From: Paratinospora sagittata
Taxonomy: Eukaryota > Streptophyta > Magnoliopsida > Ranunculales > Menispermaceae
Reading direction: 5' to 3'
Length of the DNA: 64,000 bases
NCBI GenBank assembly: GCA_035771175.1
Contig: CM069608.1
Coordinates: 14,784,019 to 14,848,018 of the forward strand
The number at the start of each line of letters is the position of its first letter. The stretch's first letter is position 1. The position numbers were made by a program, and so were the translations under genes. The notes beneath the pieces were generated by a model, which saw only the letters and a program-made list of their open reading frames with translations, was not told the origin of the DNA and ran no database searches. Below are positions 44,883 to 57,689 of this stretch, one piece after another.

Positions 44883-47740
44883 TCAGTTAGTATTAGAAAA
44901 CAATTCAGGGTATATCTGTTTAATTGTTGCTTCTAGTTCCCATGTTGCTTTCTCTACTTCGTGGTGATCCCAGAGCACCTTCACAAGTGGTATGCTTCAT
45001 TGCCTTAGTTCTTGAGTTTTTATATCCCAAATCTGTATCGCTCTCTCCTGATACCTATTTCCTTCCTCAACCCGAACCTCGACTAGAGGGATGATATGCG
45101 AAGGATCAGGGCGATACTTTCAAAGCATGGATACGTGAAAAACGTCATGAACCTTAGACATGGACAATGGAAGGGACAGACGATAAGCAAGTTTGCCAAT
45201 ACGTTCAATGATCTGAAATGGACCGATATACCGTGGGGAGAGCTTTCCTTTGATCCCAAAGCGTTTGACACCTCTTCTGGGCTGAACTTTTAGAAAAACC
45301 AAGTCCCCCTTATCAAATTCTAGAGGCTGCCTCCGCTTGACAGCATAACTCTTCTGTCGACTTTGTGCAACACGAAGTCCCTCCTTTACTAGTGTAGTCT
45401 TCTCACAAGTTTCTTGAACTAGTTCCGGGCCCAACTGCGGTCTCTTGAACTAGTTTGGTAGCTATTGTTGTATGCAAACTCAGCTAAATGTAAGTACTTT
45501 GCCCATCCGTCATGAAAGTCCAAAATGCAACACCGTAACATGTCTTCCAAGATTTGGATAAGACGCTCTGACTGTCCATCAGTCTGAGGGTCAAAGGCTG
45601 TGCTCATGGTGATCTTAGAGCCCATTCTACTTTGGAAGCTTTGCCAAAACCTTGATGTGAATCGAGGGTCTCGATCAGAGACGATGGAGGCGTGGTATGC
45701 CATGGAGGCGTACGATCTCTCTTTCATATAGTTCGGCAAGTCTGGCGGGGTTATCCGTGAACTTTATTGGCAAAAAGTTTGCAGACTTTGTAAGTCTGTC
45801 AATGATAACCTAGATAACATCTTGCCCTTTATTATTTCGAGGCAAGGCCGTAACAAAATCCATTGCGATGTTCTCCCACTTTCATTCTCCAATAGGTAAC
45901 GACTGGAGAAGTCCAGAGGGAAGTCTTTGTTCTGCCTTAACTTGCTGGCAAACGAGGCATCAAGCAACGAAGTGTGCAATCGCCTTCTTCATTCCAAAAA
46001 AACCAGAATTGTCGCTTGACATCCTTGTACATCTTATCACCCCCAGAATCGCATCTTGACATCCTTGTACATCTTTCCGAACCTCAAGATCGTTCGGTAG
46101 ACATAGACATTTTTTATAGAAAAGGGCCCCGTCTTTAGAGACTGACCAGTGAGGAAGGTCCTGTCCGCTGAGTAGAAGTTTGCGTTTCTCAATTAACATA
46201 GGGTCATTGGCCTAAGGTGCTGAAATCTTTCCCAGCTCAGAGTTGGTTGACAATTAAGAAAGTCGGGATCTTGCTCCCTCATCGATCAGTTGTAGGTTAA
46301 AATTCTCCATCTCTGTAGCCAACTTCCCCATTTCAAAGTTAAGAGTGCAAGAAACATAAGATTTTCTACTCAGGGCATCAGCCACAACATTGGTCGTATC
46401 GGGATGGTACTGGAGTTGAAAGTCATAATCTTTCAAGAATTCCAACCATCATCTTTGGCGGAGGTTTAAGTCTCTCTGGGTGTAGATGTACTTAAGACTC
46501 TTGTGATCAGAGAAGACCTCAAACCATTCATCGTATAGGTAATGACGCCATAGCTTCAGTGCAAATACAACAGCTGCAAGTTTCAAGTCATGTGTTGGGT
46601 AATTGCTCTCATGAATCTTCAGTTGCCTCGAGGCATATGCGACAACTTGGCCTTCTTGCATTAGTACGGCACCTAAGCCTTGGAGAGAGGCGTCGGTGTA
46701 TAGTGAAAATCCAAGTGCATTTCTTGGAGTAATTAGTACTGGTGCGTCGTGAGGCCCTTCTTCAATTCCTGAAATGATGTTTCACAGGCAGGATTCCAGA
46801 TGAATCGCATGTCTTTCCGAGTGAGCTTTGTCATAGGTTCAGCAATCTTTGAGAAGTCCTTGATGAAGCGTCTGTAAGAGACAGCCAAACCAAGAAAACT
46901 CCTAATCTGAGTAATAGTGGTAGGTTGCTTCTAGTTTAAAACCGCTTCAACCCTAGAAGGATTCACCTCAATGCCATTGCCTGAGACCACATGGCCTAGG
47001 AATTGAACTCGCTTCGCCCAAAATTCGCACTTACTCAACTTTGCATACAACTGGTGGCTTTTCAAGTTCTGGAGGACTATCTTCAGATGTATCTTATGGT
47101 CTTCTTCGGTTGAGGAATATATCAAGATATCGTCCACGAAAATCACCACAAATCGGTCTAAGTATAACCTGAAGATGCGGTTCATCAAATCCATGAATGC
47201 AACAGGTGCATTTGTTAGACAGAACAGCATGACCAAGAACTCGTAGTGACCGTACCGAGTTTTGAATGCCGTCTTTGTAATGTCCGACTCTCGGATCCGG
47301 AGTTGGTGATAACCGGATCGTAAATCAATCTTAGAGAAGTATTTGGTATCTCTATGTTGGTCGAACAAGTCATCGATCCTGGGCAACGAATATTTATTCT
47401 TAATGGTGACGTTATTCAGCTTGCGATAGTCGATGCAAAGTCGTAACGAACCATCCTTTTTGCAAACAAACAGAATTGGAGGGCCCTAGGGTGATGAACT
47501 TTTTCTGATGAAGCCATTACTCTCTAATTCCTTCAATTGTTTGTCTAATTCGACTAGCTCAATATTTGACATTCTGTATGGTGGAATTGAGATAGGCCTG
47601 GTCCCAGGTATGAGATTGATTTCAAAATCGAATTCCCTAACTGGAGGTAGACCATAAAGGTCATTTAGAAAAACTGTTGGGAATTTAGATATTACAGGGA
47701 CATCGTGTACTTTGAGAGGGTACAGTCCTAGTGATTCATT
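44883..47740 (-). pseudogene. pol: pol of N2 (RT to chromodomain-like tail)
   Basis: RT is at 47386-46931 ([28 protein letters not shown]). RNase H is at 46700-46450 ([31 protein letters not shown]). Integrase lies in several shifted pieces from 46199 to 45120, with SDRDPRFTSRFW and QSERLIQILED readable. About 90 bases between NNSYQTS and the proline-rich 'APYEALYG' region of relatives are missing near 45440. The GPF segment ([17 protein letters not shown]) is at 45200-45150 and the end is at about 44883. There are at least eight frame breaks. Confidence 0.88.
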
Positions 47741-48200
47741 TTCATCACCAAGGGATAGAGCTCAAAGCTGTGCTTTGAGAAGTGCAACAGTCGATTTGTG
47801 TATCCATTTCCTTGTTCCCTGAATCTTGACAAACTCCCCCCGTGGGCAAGGTTAACTGAACTTGCTTCTTCATACAATCGATCTTTACATTCAGTGGTGG
47901 GAGCCAGTCCATGCCGAGCATGATGTCGAAGTCTTCAATGTCCATCACAAAAAGATCTGCATATATCAATTGTTCCGCCATTCGAAGCTCACATCGAGAA
48001 CACTGCAAATTCATGTCAGTACCAGATCCTAAAGGTAATGTGACATGGATTGTGATTTCTGTGGGTTCAGGATGCAACCCTAAATGTCTTACCAATGTAG
48101 ACGATATAAAAGAATGTGTAGCACCCGAATCGAACAAGACATACACCATTGTATTGAACAAGAAAAATGTACCTTCGACTACATTGTTTTCTGGGAGAGG
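47741..48200 (-). pseudogene. pol: Protease of N2
   Basis: Frame 48161-47745 reads LFDSGATHSFISSTLVRHLG, CSRCELRMAEQLIYADLFV and FDIMLGMDWLPPLNV, so the active-site and flap regions are intact. It shifts near 47840, in the LTLPTGG segment. Confidence 0.88.
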
Positions 48201-49471
48201 TTGTTGAGCGAAAGCAAATGCTCTGCCCTGGTTCCGTTGCCCCTGGTTCTGCTGGTTCTGCCTAGGTTGGGCATTAGCAGCAGGTGGTGCTTGTTGGACT
48301 GGAACAACGGGAATAAGTTGCTGAAGGTGCGGACAAACATTTCTTACATGGCCCTGCTAGCCTCAGTTGTAACACGTCAGCCTCTACTGCTGATGGTTCT
48401 GTTGGCCATGCTGATTGTGGTGCTGACCACCACCTCTGCCATTGCCGTTTCGATGGCCACCCCTGCCATTACGGCCTCCGCGGACATGATTGCGAAAACC
48501 CTGATGGCCATGGTTAGATGGTTCAGTTGCAGATGTCGTGGCCTCATTCTATTTAACAGGGGCTGGGAGGGCTGGGTTTTGATTATAGTAGGGCTTCTTC
48601 TTGTTGCCCTATTACGTGCACTGTTGGGAAAACGTCGCAGGCCGTTTTCTCCTATTCAGTCTTTGCTCCTGCACAATCTTTTCCTACTCAAATCTCATGG
48701 CCTTGTCAACGACCTCCCTGTAAATCTTGAGATCCAAGATCGACAATGCTTGTTGAATGTCAGGACGAAGGCCATTGTAGAATTTCTCGGTCTTATCTTG
48801 CTCCGTTGAGATGGTGGAAAGAGAGTAGACCGATAATTCTTTAAACTTGCCAGCGTATTCCCTGACTTGCATGCCGCTTTGGTATAGTTTGGCGAACTCC
48901 TGGCGCTTCTGCCTCTTCACAATGCCTGGGAAGTACTCCAGGGAAGCACTCATCAATAAACAGTGACTCGAACTGTTGTTAAGTCATGTCCGTAGTGTTG
49001 ACCCTTGGGTCCTCCTTTACTGTTATCCACCATGTATTTGCTCCACCAATAAGTTGGTAGGTCGCAAGTGGAATCATTCGAGCCTCATCGACTCTCATTG
49101 CACCGAGAACCTTCTTTGACTCATCCAGCCATTTCTGCACCTCTTCAGCATCAATGGTGCCAGCAAAAGTAAGAGGTTGTAGCCTCTTGTATTTCGTAAT
49201 CTGGTCGGTTTGAGTCTCCGACCTAGATCTCACAAACGGTCGTCTGAACAGTTATTTTCATCTTCTCGAAAAATCTAGCGAAAAAGACTTCCGTACTCGA
49301 AGGCATGGCAAAGGGTGTGGGTTGGGGTGGCACTGCCTACCCAGACGTAGTGGCAGTGTTGGGGGTGGCTTGTGCTGTCGTTGGAGGCGACGGTTCCTGG
49401 TTTTGTATCTCAGAAGGTGCCTCCTCGGCTGGACGGATAGTACGTGGCCTTCCTTTCTTCCTAGTTTGCAT
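48201..49471 (-). pseudogene. gag: gag of N2
   Basis: The ATG at 49471 gives MQTRKKGRPRTIRPAEEAPS. The core appears in two frames: ITKYKRLQPLTFAGTIDAEE with WWITVKEDPRVNTTDMT (49233-48979), and GIVKRQKRQEFAKLYQSGMQ with YNGLRPDIQQALSILDL (48956-48684). A duplicated ACTCATC-type insertion near 48945 and stops break it. The zinc knuckle near 48340-48370 has two stops. CTCCTTTCCAG precedes the start codon. Confidence 0.85.
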
Positions 49472-50249
49472 TTTCTCACTGGAAAGGAGAAAATAAAACC
49501 ATGATTTATGAACTGTAGCCAAGTATAATGTTATGGTATTCTTAGCAACAATTTCGAGAGTACTGCAATAAAAACCACCTATTTTTCTAAGTATGGTGTA
49601 AGGTTTTTGTTGAGGAATCAAAGAATCTTATGTGCCTCGTATGCTTGGCCATGGTGTAAAAACAAGGTTATAATGTTTATATAATAAGTATAAAACTTTG
49701 CAAGTATTTCAAATGTTTTGGTTCTGGCTTTTGTGAACATACATATATATTTCATTGAAAATCCATACGAGTCATAAAAATTCTAAGATTTTCCTCGGTA
49801 AGTATTCTGATCTAACGTTCTATCACAATCTTATGTATTCAAACTCTTTTGCTTAGTCTTTTCGATTATTATCCAAATTCGTGAGTCCCATACCACATGA
49901 ATTTGGTAATAAGGGTGTCAACCAAGTTAAGTTGTATGACCACAGTCTTTATAAAACATCGGCTGAATAATAGTTCACTAATAGTATTGTCCAAGTTTAC
50001 TCGTCCCATACGTGTAAATTTAGTGATAATGTTAGTAATGCAACTTTCTCCAAATGTTTCTTTTCACACAAGGTCGTGGGTTTTCTTACTTCCATATTTT
50101 ATTTAGTATCCTCCAATTTTGTTGTGTCCCATACCACTCCAAAGTTAGTGATACAAAAGAAAGAATGGTTGTAAGTCGGCCCACCAAAGATAGTCTTTAA
50201 ACGAAACATTTCATTCATATATAAAAATAAATTTTTACAATGCCAGTGA
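49472..50249 (-). other. Conserved ORF-X to gag spacer of N2
   Basis: This 778-base noncoding block is collinear with the other three spacers. The repeats on the GGTATGGGACACA theme appear in reverse complement near 49880-49910, 49990-50030 and 50120-50150. Confidence 0.66.
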
Positions 50250-51834
50250 TTATTCCTGATTTTCCTGCCTACTATTGCTCCTTCTAGACCTCCTGCTAGG
50301 TACAAAAAGACTGCTAGAAGAAGGTAGAGAATTTGCTCGTTGTTCTTCGACGTTTTGCATCCGAGTTAACAAAGCATTTTGAGTCTCTTCTATCCGAGCA
50401 ATAGTAGCTACGATCACATTTAACTGTTCGAATGGTTTAGTCGATTGCCCCATTGATGGTTGATGGGTTGACTGTCCCATAGGTGGATGGTAGGCCGTAG
50501 GCATTGGTAGAAAGTATTGGCCGTACGGGTGACTCATAGGTGTGGGGTAATTGTAAGGGGATTCCCTAACTAGAACCCCTTGGACATTTGGATATGCTTG
50601 GGTTGAAAAGTCTTGAAACAATGGGCTCATTGGATGTCATGTCTTCCAATATTTGGTGCCGCAAAATTTTGTTGTTGTTGGTTCACAGGAACTTGTGGAA
50701 CTGGCCGATACGGTACCTCAGTAGTTGGAAACCTTTGGTACGTAGTATTGCCTTGAGTTGGCATGTTCCAAGAAGGTGGATTTGCTGGAACTTGTTGTCT
50801 ATTCTGATTTGGTTGAGGTTGATTTAGGTTGGCAAATAAATCTTCCTCAAAGAACAGGTGCTCGGTTGGATCATTATTCAAGGCTGGGTTTGACGTAGGG
50901 TTCTGGTTTGGCTAATTATTTGGTACCTCCCTAACAGGAATCTTGCGTCGACTTTTTCGATAACAACGTCTATATATGTCTCTAATTTTTTTGCCATTTC
51001 CTCCCAAAGTCGTGTCGAATACTTCCTCGTCAGTTACCCCTCCACTTGTAACATATGTCTTGAAGATAGAGGATGTTGTAACCGCCTCAGTGATCTGCTT
51101 CGAAGACTCATAAAAATGTTGACGTTTGCCTCATATAGAATCCTCATGATCATGACTCCGTAGCCGAGGAGATCATTTCTTAAAGGGTTTTGAATCACCC
51201 TCAACATTTGTTGGATGATGATGTGAGGTAGAGAGACCATAATTTTCTTCTCTATGCAGTATAAAACAAGAAGTTGGGCCCTTGACATAATGCCTCTAGT
51301 CCCCCTTTCTGGCAAGATGTTGCCGAATACGATCTTTCCAAGGCCGGCAAGAGATGGTTTAAGGAGGTTGTTTGGGAGGTGGGTGTACGTCGATTGGGTG
51401 TATGGCTCTTTGGCTAGAGAATTGAACAATTGTTCGTTGGACTCTGCGATCTCTGCAACTGTCTGGGGTTCGTGTGGATCAATGATTTTATCTTCAATTG
51501 GAATCTCCATAAGTCGCGCAATAATTTTGACGTTGATAGAAATCTTTGTTCCCCTCACCGTTGTCTCCAAAACAGGGCTGATCCCATCTTCTTGAAGTCC
51601 TACGCAATTCATGGCTTCGTAGAAGGATTTCATCAAGTTGTAGGAGACGTGACCCTCAACTTTTGTTATGTTCAACTACCCCAATGTTTCGAGTTTTTCG
51701 TGAAGGATCGGACGGAGGCGGAGATCTTTAATGTCAATACTCCTCATAGTCATAACCTCCCTTTTGGACAATTCCTTGAGTCTAATGGGAATTGGTTCCC
51801 TACTACCGGAAGTTGTTCTTTCACTTTAGGCCAT
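50250..51834 (-). pseudogene. ORF-X of N2
   Basis: ATG at 51834 follows CCTTTCAGCAAAAGA on the minus strand, and codon 3 is a stop. The 213-codon open part 51675-51034 reads NLMKSFYEAMNCVGLQEDG, VRGTKISINVKIIARLMEIP, LAGLGKIVFGNILPERGTRG and RAQLLVLYCIEKKIMVSLPH, ending LLGYGVMIMRILYEANVN before a shift. The Pro/Gln/Asn-rich half is at 50881-50627 and 50630-50400, a coiled-coil-like LNVIVATIARIEETQNALL follows, and the Arg/Ser tail ends at 50250. It is very close to the N1 and N3 copies, with the domain resemblance given there. Confidence 0.74.
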
Positions 51835-52193
51835 TCTTTTGCTGAAAGGAAAATAATTTTGTGAAAGACACAAAATATATTCCTAACATTTTTAAGATTT
51901 ATGCTTTGTCCGTTAGACAATATTTTATATTTTTTTCTTGATGTTTATGCCATCCTTTAATCCAAAATTTCTATTAGCAATATTATATATATATATATAT
52001 ATATTCAATCATAACTATATATATATTTGAATCTAAACTATATAAAAACTATATAGTTTTCTAGATATATATTTATTTAATATAAATCTCAACTATATAT
52101 AATTCATATATATATATAGTTCTAAAGATATATATATCTAATAAAAATTTTCTTCCCCTAATTTGGTGGACTTGGGCAGGCCGTGGACCTTAC

Positions 52194-52205
52194 TCTCTGA
52201 TACCA
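52194..52205 (-). other. Primer binding site of N2
   Basis: TCTCTGATACCA differs by one base from the exact complement GCTCTGATACCA and lies five bases from the 5' LTR. Between it and ORF-X is an AT-rich leader (51835-52193) with ATATAT tracts. Confidence 0.88.
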
Positions 52206-52210
52206 TTAAA

Positions 52211-53578
52211 TGTCACACCCGGCCAGACCTGCCTAAACCGGCGGGATACTCACAGACGGGGCGCGAATGCATTATAACGATAGCTGAGTGAGCAGAAACA
52301 CGATTAAGTACAAGTTTGATTTCATTAATTTCATAATATAATTGTACATGAAATAGTTAAGGGAACATTCTCCCAAAATCCCCAATCAATAATACAAGGG
52401 GTACAAAATGTGGGCCCAAAAACCTTCACCCATTCCACCCTAATCTCCTGTGAAAATTTGGATAACAACGGGGTGAGTTACACGCTCAGTGGGTAAAATA
52501 GTTCGTGAATATAACAATTAATAAAGCAGACTTCATAATCAAATATCATAAATACACTTCAGAGCATCATAATTAATCCAATATGTATGTATGCATGACA
52601 TCGTCTCGTATTGGTTTGATGACTGTACATCGCCTGAGTTCACGTACAGATGTCCCTCCCTAGGAGTAGCCGGGTTCTCATTGTACGTCCCTCCTCAGGA
52701 ACGACACTCTGGATTCATGTACAAATGTCCCTTCCCAGGAGTAGCCAAGTTCTCATTGCACGTCCCTCTCCAGAGAAATATAACGAATAACGAGCATCGC
52801 TTCTAACTATTCTATGAATCATAAAATACATACGTCCCTAGGTCGTGCTATGTATGATGCCAATGCATGAACTGGTCCGGTCTTTACTTAACATTTAGAC
52901 AGGATTTGGCAACGTCTAGTGATGCTTATCAGGGTCGGTATCACTATGTGCAAGGTTAGGACATTCAGTAGTATAAACTGATAGTTTTCAAATAAGACCA
53001 ACCAGATCAGTCCCCAGTTGAGAGGTGAGACACGAGGTCTACTTAAATACCAATCGTCTAGAGCAGCACATTGCCTCCCGTTCACTATTTAAAGTTACTA
53101 AGAACAAGACTAAGTCTGGTTGAGCCTGATTGACCACTAATCCGGCATAACAACAGTGTAGAACATGAACTCCAAATATCAGGCATAAGTATGACAATAT
53201 AAACATTATACGCAATAATGTAGAGTAAATGAATAGTTGACATAATGATAAATGAATGTAAACTTTAATTAAAGTTATAAGACACGCAAACCTATGTTTC
53301 GTTCCCCACCTTCAGATAAAAACTCCTTTGAAAATTGGCGCTTTCCCTTAGGCAGAACCGAATTGTGCCGCACAGAAAGTTTCGGAAAGAGAGTCTCAAA
53401 AGAGAAGACAAAAACTCAAAATTAGTGAAAGAGAGAAGAAAAATCACAAGGAGAAGTGATTTTGGTGTGAGAAATGAGGAGGGGGGAGGGATTCTTAAAT
53501 AGAAAAAATGGCGCCGAAACGTTCGGGCTTGTTTGCCCAAACAATTTTTTTTTTTTTGTGCAAACTTAGGGTATTACA
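52211..53578 (-). repeat. 5' LTR of N2 (1368 bp)
   Basis: Ends are TGTCACACCC and GGGTATTACA. On the minus strand TATTTAAG (53494-53501) lies after the boxes GAACGTTC / GGGC variants at 53515-53540 and before a CT-rich leader. Confidence 0.92.
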
Positions 53579-53837
53579 CGAACCCCTCCCCCCGCATGCT
53601 AGTTCCTTTGACAAAAAATTGCTTAGAAACGATCAAGCTTGGGGACTTTTAATTTAGAGCTTTCATGGCCACGAGAACATTATGGATTTCTCTCTACAAC
53701 CTAGTAGAAAAAATACCTCTTAGTTCTTCAATAGAAATAATGGGGGAAGGACAAACCTCAAAAAAAAAAAAAAAAAGGTTTCAATTACTATCCAAAGAGT
53801 AAAGGTTAAAAAAAAAAACTATTGGGCATGGGCCTTA
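53579..53837 (-). pseudogene. LINE fragment: RT entry region
   Basis: On the minus strand REIHNVLVAMKALN is followed by KSPKLDRF, AIFCQRN and HA. This corresponds to the plant L1 segment EI..V.F.MKALKSPGPDGF.A.FFQ..W. It joins directly to 42879, which continues with VIALIVD. A poly-A run at 53760-53777 breaks the upstream part. Confidence 0.8.
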
Positions 53838-56800
53838 CGTTGACATAAATGGTTTTCCACTTGAAATTTTCCTAAATGTTTTGAGGCCAACAAACAATAT
53901 AACTATTGGTGCTAATGATTTTATCAAGTACATTTCAGAACCAAAGATTGAGTCTAAGGCTAATAAAGACTCAAGTAACCTCAAGTTAAATCAAGACAAA
54001 ATCAAAGCTTGGGCGAGTTGAGATAAAGAGAAGATGTTGAGAGTCATATGAGTCTAGAATTAATTAGGATGTAAAGCTACTTGCTTTCATGTTGCTCAAT
54101 ATTTTCAAAAACCCATGCATATACTTAGTTTTCTTTAAAAGGGATTTCCAAGGCCCAAATGTGTTTCATTTATGTTTCTAAACTATTTTAAACTTGTTTG
54201 AATCATACTTGCATTTGTTTTTTTGTCAAAATCACATACTTCCAAGTTTTTCCAAAACATATTGATTTGTCTTTCAACTTAACTTGTTTTTAAACATGGA
54301 CTTAAATAAGTTACTTGAAATATTTTAAATCATTAAACTTTATGTATTTCAATCATATTTTACCTTCAAAACATGTTCATAAAGTTGGAAAATCAAAAAT
54401 CCAAGTTTTCAATAGTTTTTGTACGAGACTGGTTCAATCCAATTGACAGGATTAATCTGGCCAAAAAGTTGGGCCGTTAGCCAACGCGCTAGTGAGCCAT
54501 TTTCTTAGTTTGTCTCTTGGGTCTTCGACCAGCACACTAATACAGTATACTAGCGCGTTAATGACTGTCGAGACGTGACTCCAATGACCGTATTTTTTAT
54601 TTATTTTTTGAGCTCCCAACGACTAGTTTCTTATGTCTAATGGCTAGTGTTAATTTCTAAACAATAAATAGATGCACTTTGGTCATTTTAAACACAAGAG
54701 AGACACAAATGTAAACCTAGGGAGTGTTTTGCAAAATCAAATTTTTTCTTCCATTTTCAAAACCTAGAATAATGATGTGCTGACTGAAAAAGAAATTCTC
54801 AAGCATACTTTCTGGACATTCTTCAAAGTATCATCAAATGCATTTAATTAAGCAATCTTGATTTAAGGAAGGTAAAACTTGGTTGTAAAGTCTCTCTTCC
54901 ATTGAGCCATAAATGAGCAAGGTAAAACTTTAATTGAGCAATCTTGAATATGTATTATTGAGTTGTTGATGTAATGACTCTCACTCGGTTTTGTTTTGAT
55001 TTCAAACAACATTCCTTGCGATCACTAATGTCTTTTACTTAGTTGTTTCAGTGCTAACTAGCTATGTCAAATGGATTCAACTATCTTATCAAAGCATGTG
55101 GATGGAACAATAAAACACGAAGATTCAAGAGCTTTAAGTCTATAATCTTGTCTTGAATCTTAGTGTTGTAATCCTTACTTGTTCCAACCACAGTATACTG
55201 TGAATCTTTTCTAAATCATGCATACATTATTATTTCTCATGCATATAGGTTATTAGATATGCATGCACGTATATTATCATTGGTAATCATGCACTCATGT
55301 TACCAACTTTGCATGGATTTCATCGGTTTACGTATGTTGTATCACACGTCTTAATCATCTTGCTTTATTTGTATTAATTGATTGTTTTACATATGTTTAT
55401 CTTCGTTCATTATGTTTTAATCATGTTTAAAATGTTTTCAAAGTTAGTTTATGTGTTTGAATATGCTTTAAATCAAGGTTTGGTCACTTTGGACTCTAAG
55501 GAACACGCTCATGTGTCCAAGGAATGCGCTCTTGTGTTTTTGTCCTGAAACACAGATTTTTATATCAGGATTTAAGGAACGCGCTCATGTATCTAAGGAA
55601 TGCGCTCCTGTATTTCTGTCTCGAAACCCAACTTTTTAGATCAAGGTTTAAGGAACACGTTCCTTTTACCAGGAACGCGCTCCTACAGAAAAGGGCAAAA
55701 GAAGAATGTCCATAAAAACTGTGGTTCTAATTGAAGAACCTCACTTCTATGTCCAATGGACAAATGGAGGAGAATGCGCTCTTTTAATAAGGAATGTGCT
55801 CCTGCATTGGAGGGAAATTTGAAACTTTTCAAATTTCAAAGCAGAAACATGCTCCTCATTTAAGGAAAACGTTCTCGTGCCTCAGCCAGGTATTTTTCTA
55901 TAAATACCACACTTTGCCCATTTGAGAGCAACTTTTGCAAAACATATGAACTTGTGCCTATATTCTTGTATTCATATTTCCAAGCCTTAAACATGTTCTT
56001 GAGTTATTTTAAACACCTTTTGATTGCAAAAGTTCACTACATTTAAATCTTTGATTCAACATTTCAAAAAGTTCTCCTAATCGTTTCAAAATCTTTGAGA
56101 AACTTGAAAGGTTTTCTTAAGTGTTTGATCAAGCCGTTCTTGAGTGTTTCCAACACATACTTGTTGATCTTGATCATTCTTGGAAGAGAAATGTCAACCA
56201 CATTCACTTCGGAGAATTTACGAGCTTTATCTTACCTAAGTTGTGTGACATCTCTTTTACGATTCTTGTGTTTGTGTTTGAGTTGAAACGGTTTTGTTGT
56301 TTGATTTACTATCTTATTAAAGTAGTTTTTCTCTATTGTGTGAAACCATATTTGAGCTTTCAACTTATATCATCTTGGATAGTTTCATTTGATTTGTTTG
56401 ACATCGATTCTTGTGCCTAACTTATATTGTTTGAATCGATTATTTTGATCATAACTTGTGCATATTGATACGCATACTTAAATATTTATATCTTTGAATG
56501 AATAAGTTTTGATCATTACTTGAATATTGATTCTTGTGCTTCATTCATCATATTTAGAATCAATACTTGAGAATACATGTACACACACGATTCTTGAACT
56601 TCCATAAAAATCTTTTGAATCGTTTGGATGTATTTGTGAGCAACTATTTCAACATTGCACTTCACTTTATATATTGTGGTTGGAATAGTAGAGATTGTTC
56701 ATTTCAATGTTGTATGCTAGAATTGTAAGAGAGTTCCTCAAACTTCTCTAAATATCATTTGTAACCTTGATGTATTGTTGACTTGTTAGTCAACTGGGAT

Positions 56801-57689
56801 TATACCTTTCCTTCTGTGGCTTCTAACCACGCCTGTAAGTTGGTTAGCGTACGACTTCTAGCTATACCCACATGTTGGTTAAGGTCACGACTCCTAGTTG
56901 CGCCCGTAAGTTAACTAGATTGTACGGATTCTAGTCACGCCCATAAGTTGACTAGAGTTTGTGGATTTGGAAAATCCTGATCGTGGGTGCTCAGGTAGTG
57001 GAGTAGGTTCTAGGGGAACCGAACCACTATAAATCTTTGTGTCAATTTGTTTACTTTCCCTGCACTTTATTGCTTTGCTTGTTACCTATATTGTGCACAT
57101 ATATTGTTTGATTATTTAATTGAAAGGTAACGCAAAAATCTACCATGTCCAATTCACCCACCTTCTTCGACGATAATACTGGGTCAACATGAGCTTCATT
57201 GTAAGTGTTCTAGTTACATAGAACAAACTATATATTCTTTGTTTTTAAGTTTTTTTGAATTGTTTCTAGTTGAAACAAACCAAGTCAAGTGATTGTGATA
57301 TCACTTGTGATTCTAAGGTTGGAATCTTGGTCTAGTTTCACTTTTTATCTTGAAAAGGGTCAAGTAGTTTGTCCTTAGCCCGTGAAAAAGATAGGTTTGT
57401 CTTGAACCTTTAAAAAGACATTGTAACGATTTGGTTCAAACCCTTGAAGTAAACCCGGTACAATGGAATCCTATAGAAGGTTTCTCTAGGCGTGGATGTA
57501 GGAAAGGATTTTTCGAACCATTTAAAAATCCTAGTGTACAATTCTTTCATTTTCGCACTTTGCTTTATGCACATTAATTCATTTTGAGTACATAAATTAA
57601 TCAAAGTATTTCCACTAAGAACGTAAAATTTATCAAAACCAACCATAACACCCAATTGACCTCCCCCCCCCCCTCTTGGGTGTCTAACA
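53838..57689 (+). mobile_element. S2 SIRE-like solo LTR, split by S1
   Basis: Pieces 53838-54963 and 57190-57689 (about 1.6 kb net) align with the reverse copy at 60529-62351. The target duplication CCTTA lies at 53833-53837 and 57690-57694. The end reads CTCTTGGGTGTCTAACA after a C run of 13-14 bases. The start has mutated from TG to CG. No internal region follows, so it is a solo LTR in the LINE. Confidence 0.88.
54964..57189 (+). mobile_element. S1 SIRE/Maximus-like solo LTR inside S2
   Basis: This is a 2226-bp LTR with ends TGTTGATGTAATG and CTGGGTCAACA (TGTTGA / TCAACA is a perfect 6-base inverted pair). Flanks are TGAGT on the left and TGAGC on the right, one mismatch; the empty site in the other S2 copy reads TGAGC. 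U3 holds repeated GCGC-type boxes (AAGGAACGCGCTC, AGGAATGCGCTCC) at 55495-55890 followed by TATAAATA near 55910. R/U5 has GGGGAACCGAACCACTATAA and CCAATTCACCCACC. Short frames here have no protein features. Confidence 0.85.

Larger units (their letters stand above)
42880..53578 (-). mobile_element. N2: Tekay-like gypsy element with ORF-X and ORF-Y
   Basis: This reverse-strand element has two nearly full LTRs (42880-44253, 1374 bp; 52211-53578, 1368 bp) and a 7957-bp interior with every part of the family layout. It sits within the LINE RT. The flanks ACAAA (42875-42879) and CGAAC (53579-53583) do not match as a target duplication. All coding parts are broken. Confidence 0.9.

Noticed and set aside
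57654..57675. The long C run as a regulatory element
   Set aside because: It is an expanded version of the CCCCC tract normal at SIRE-like LTR ends; its length may also be a sequencing artefact.
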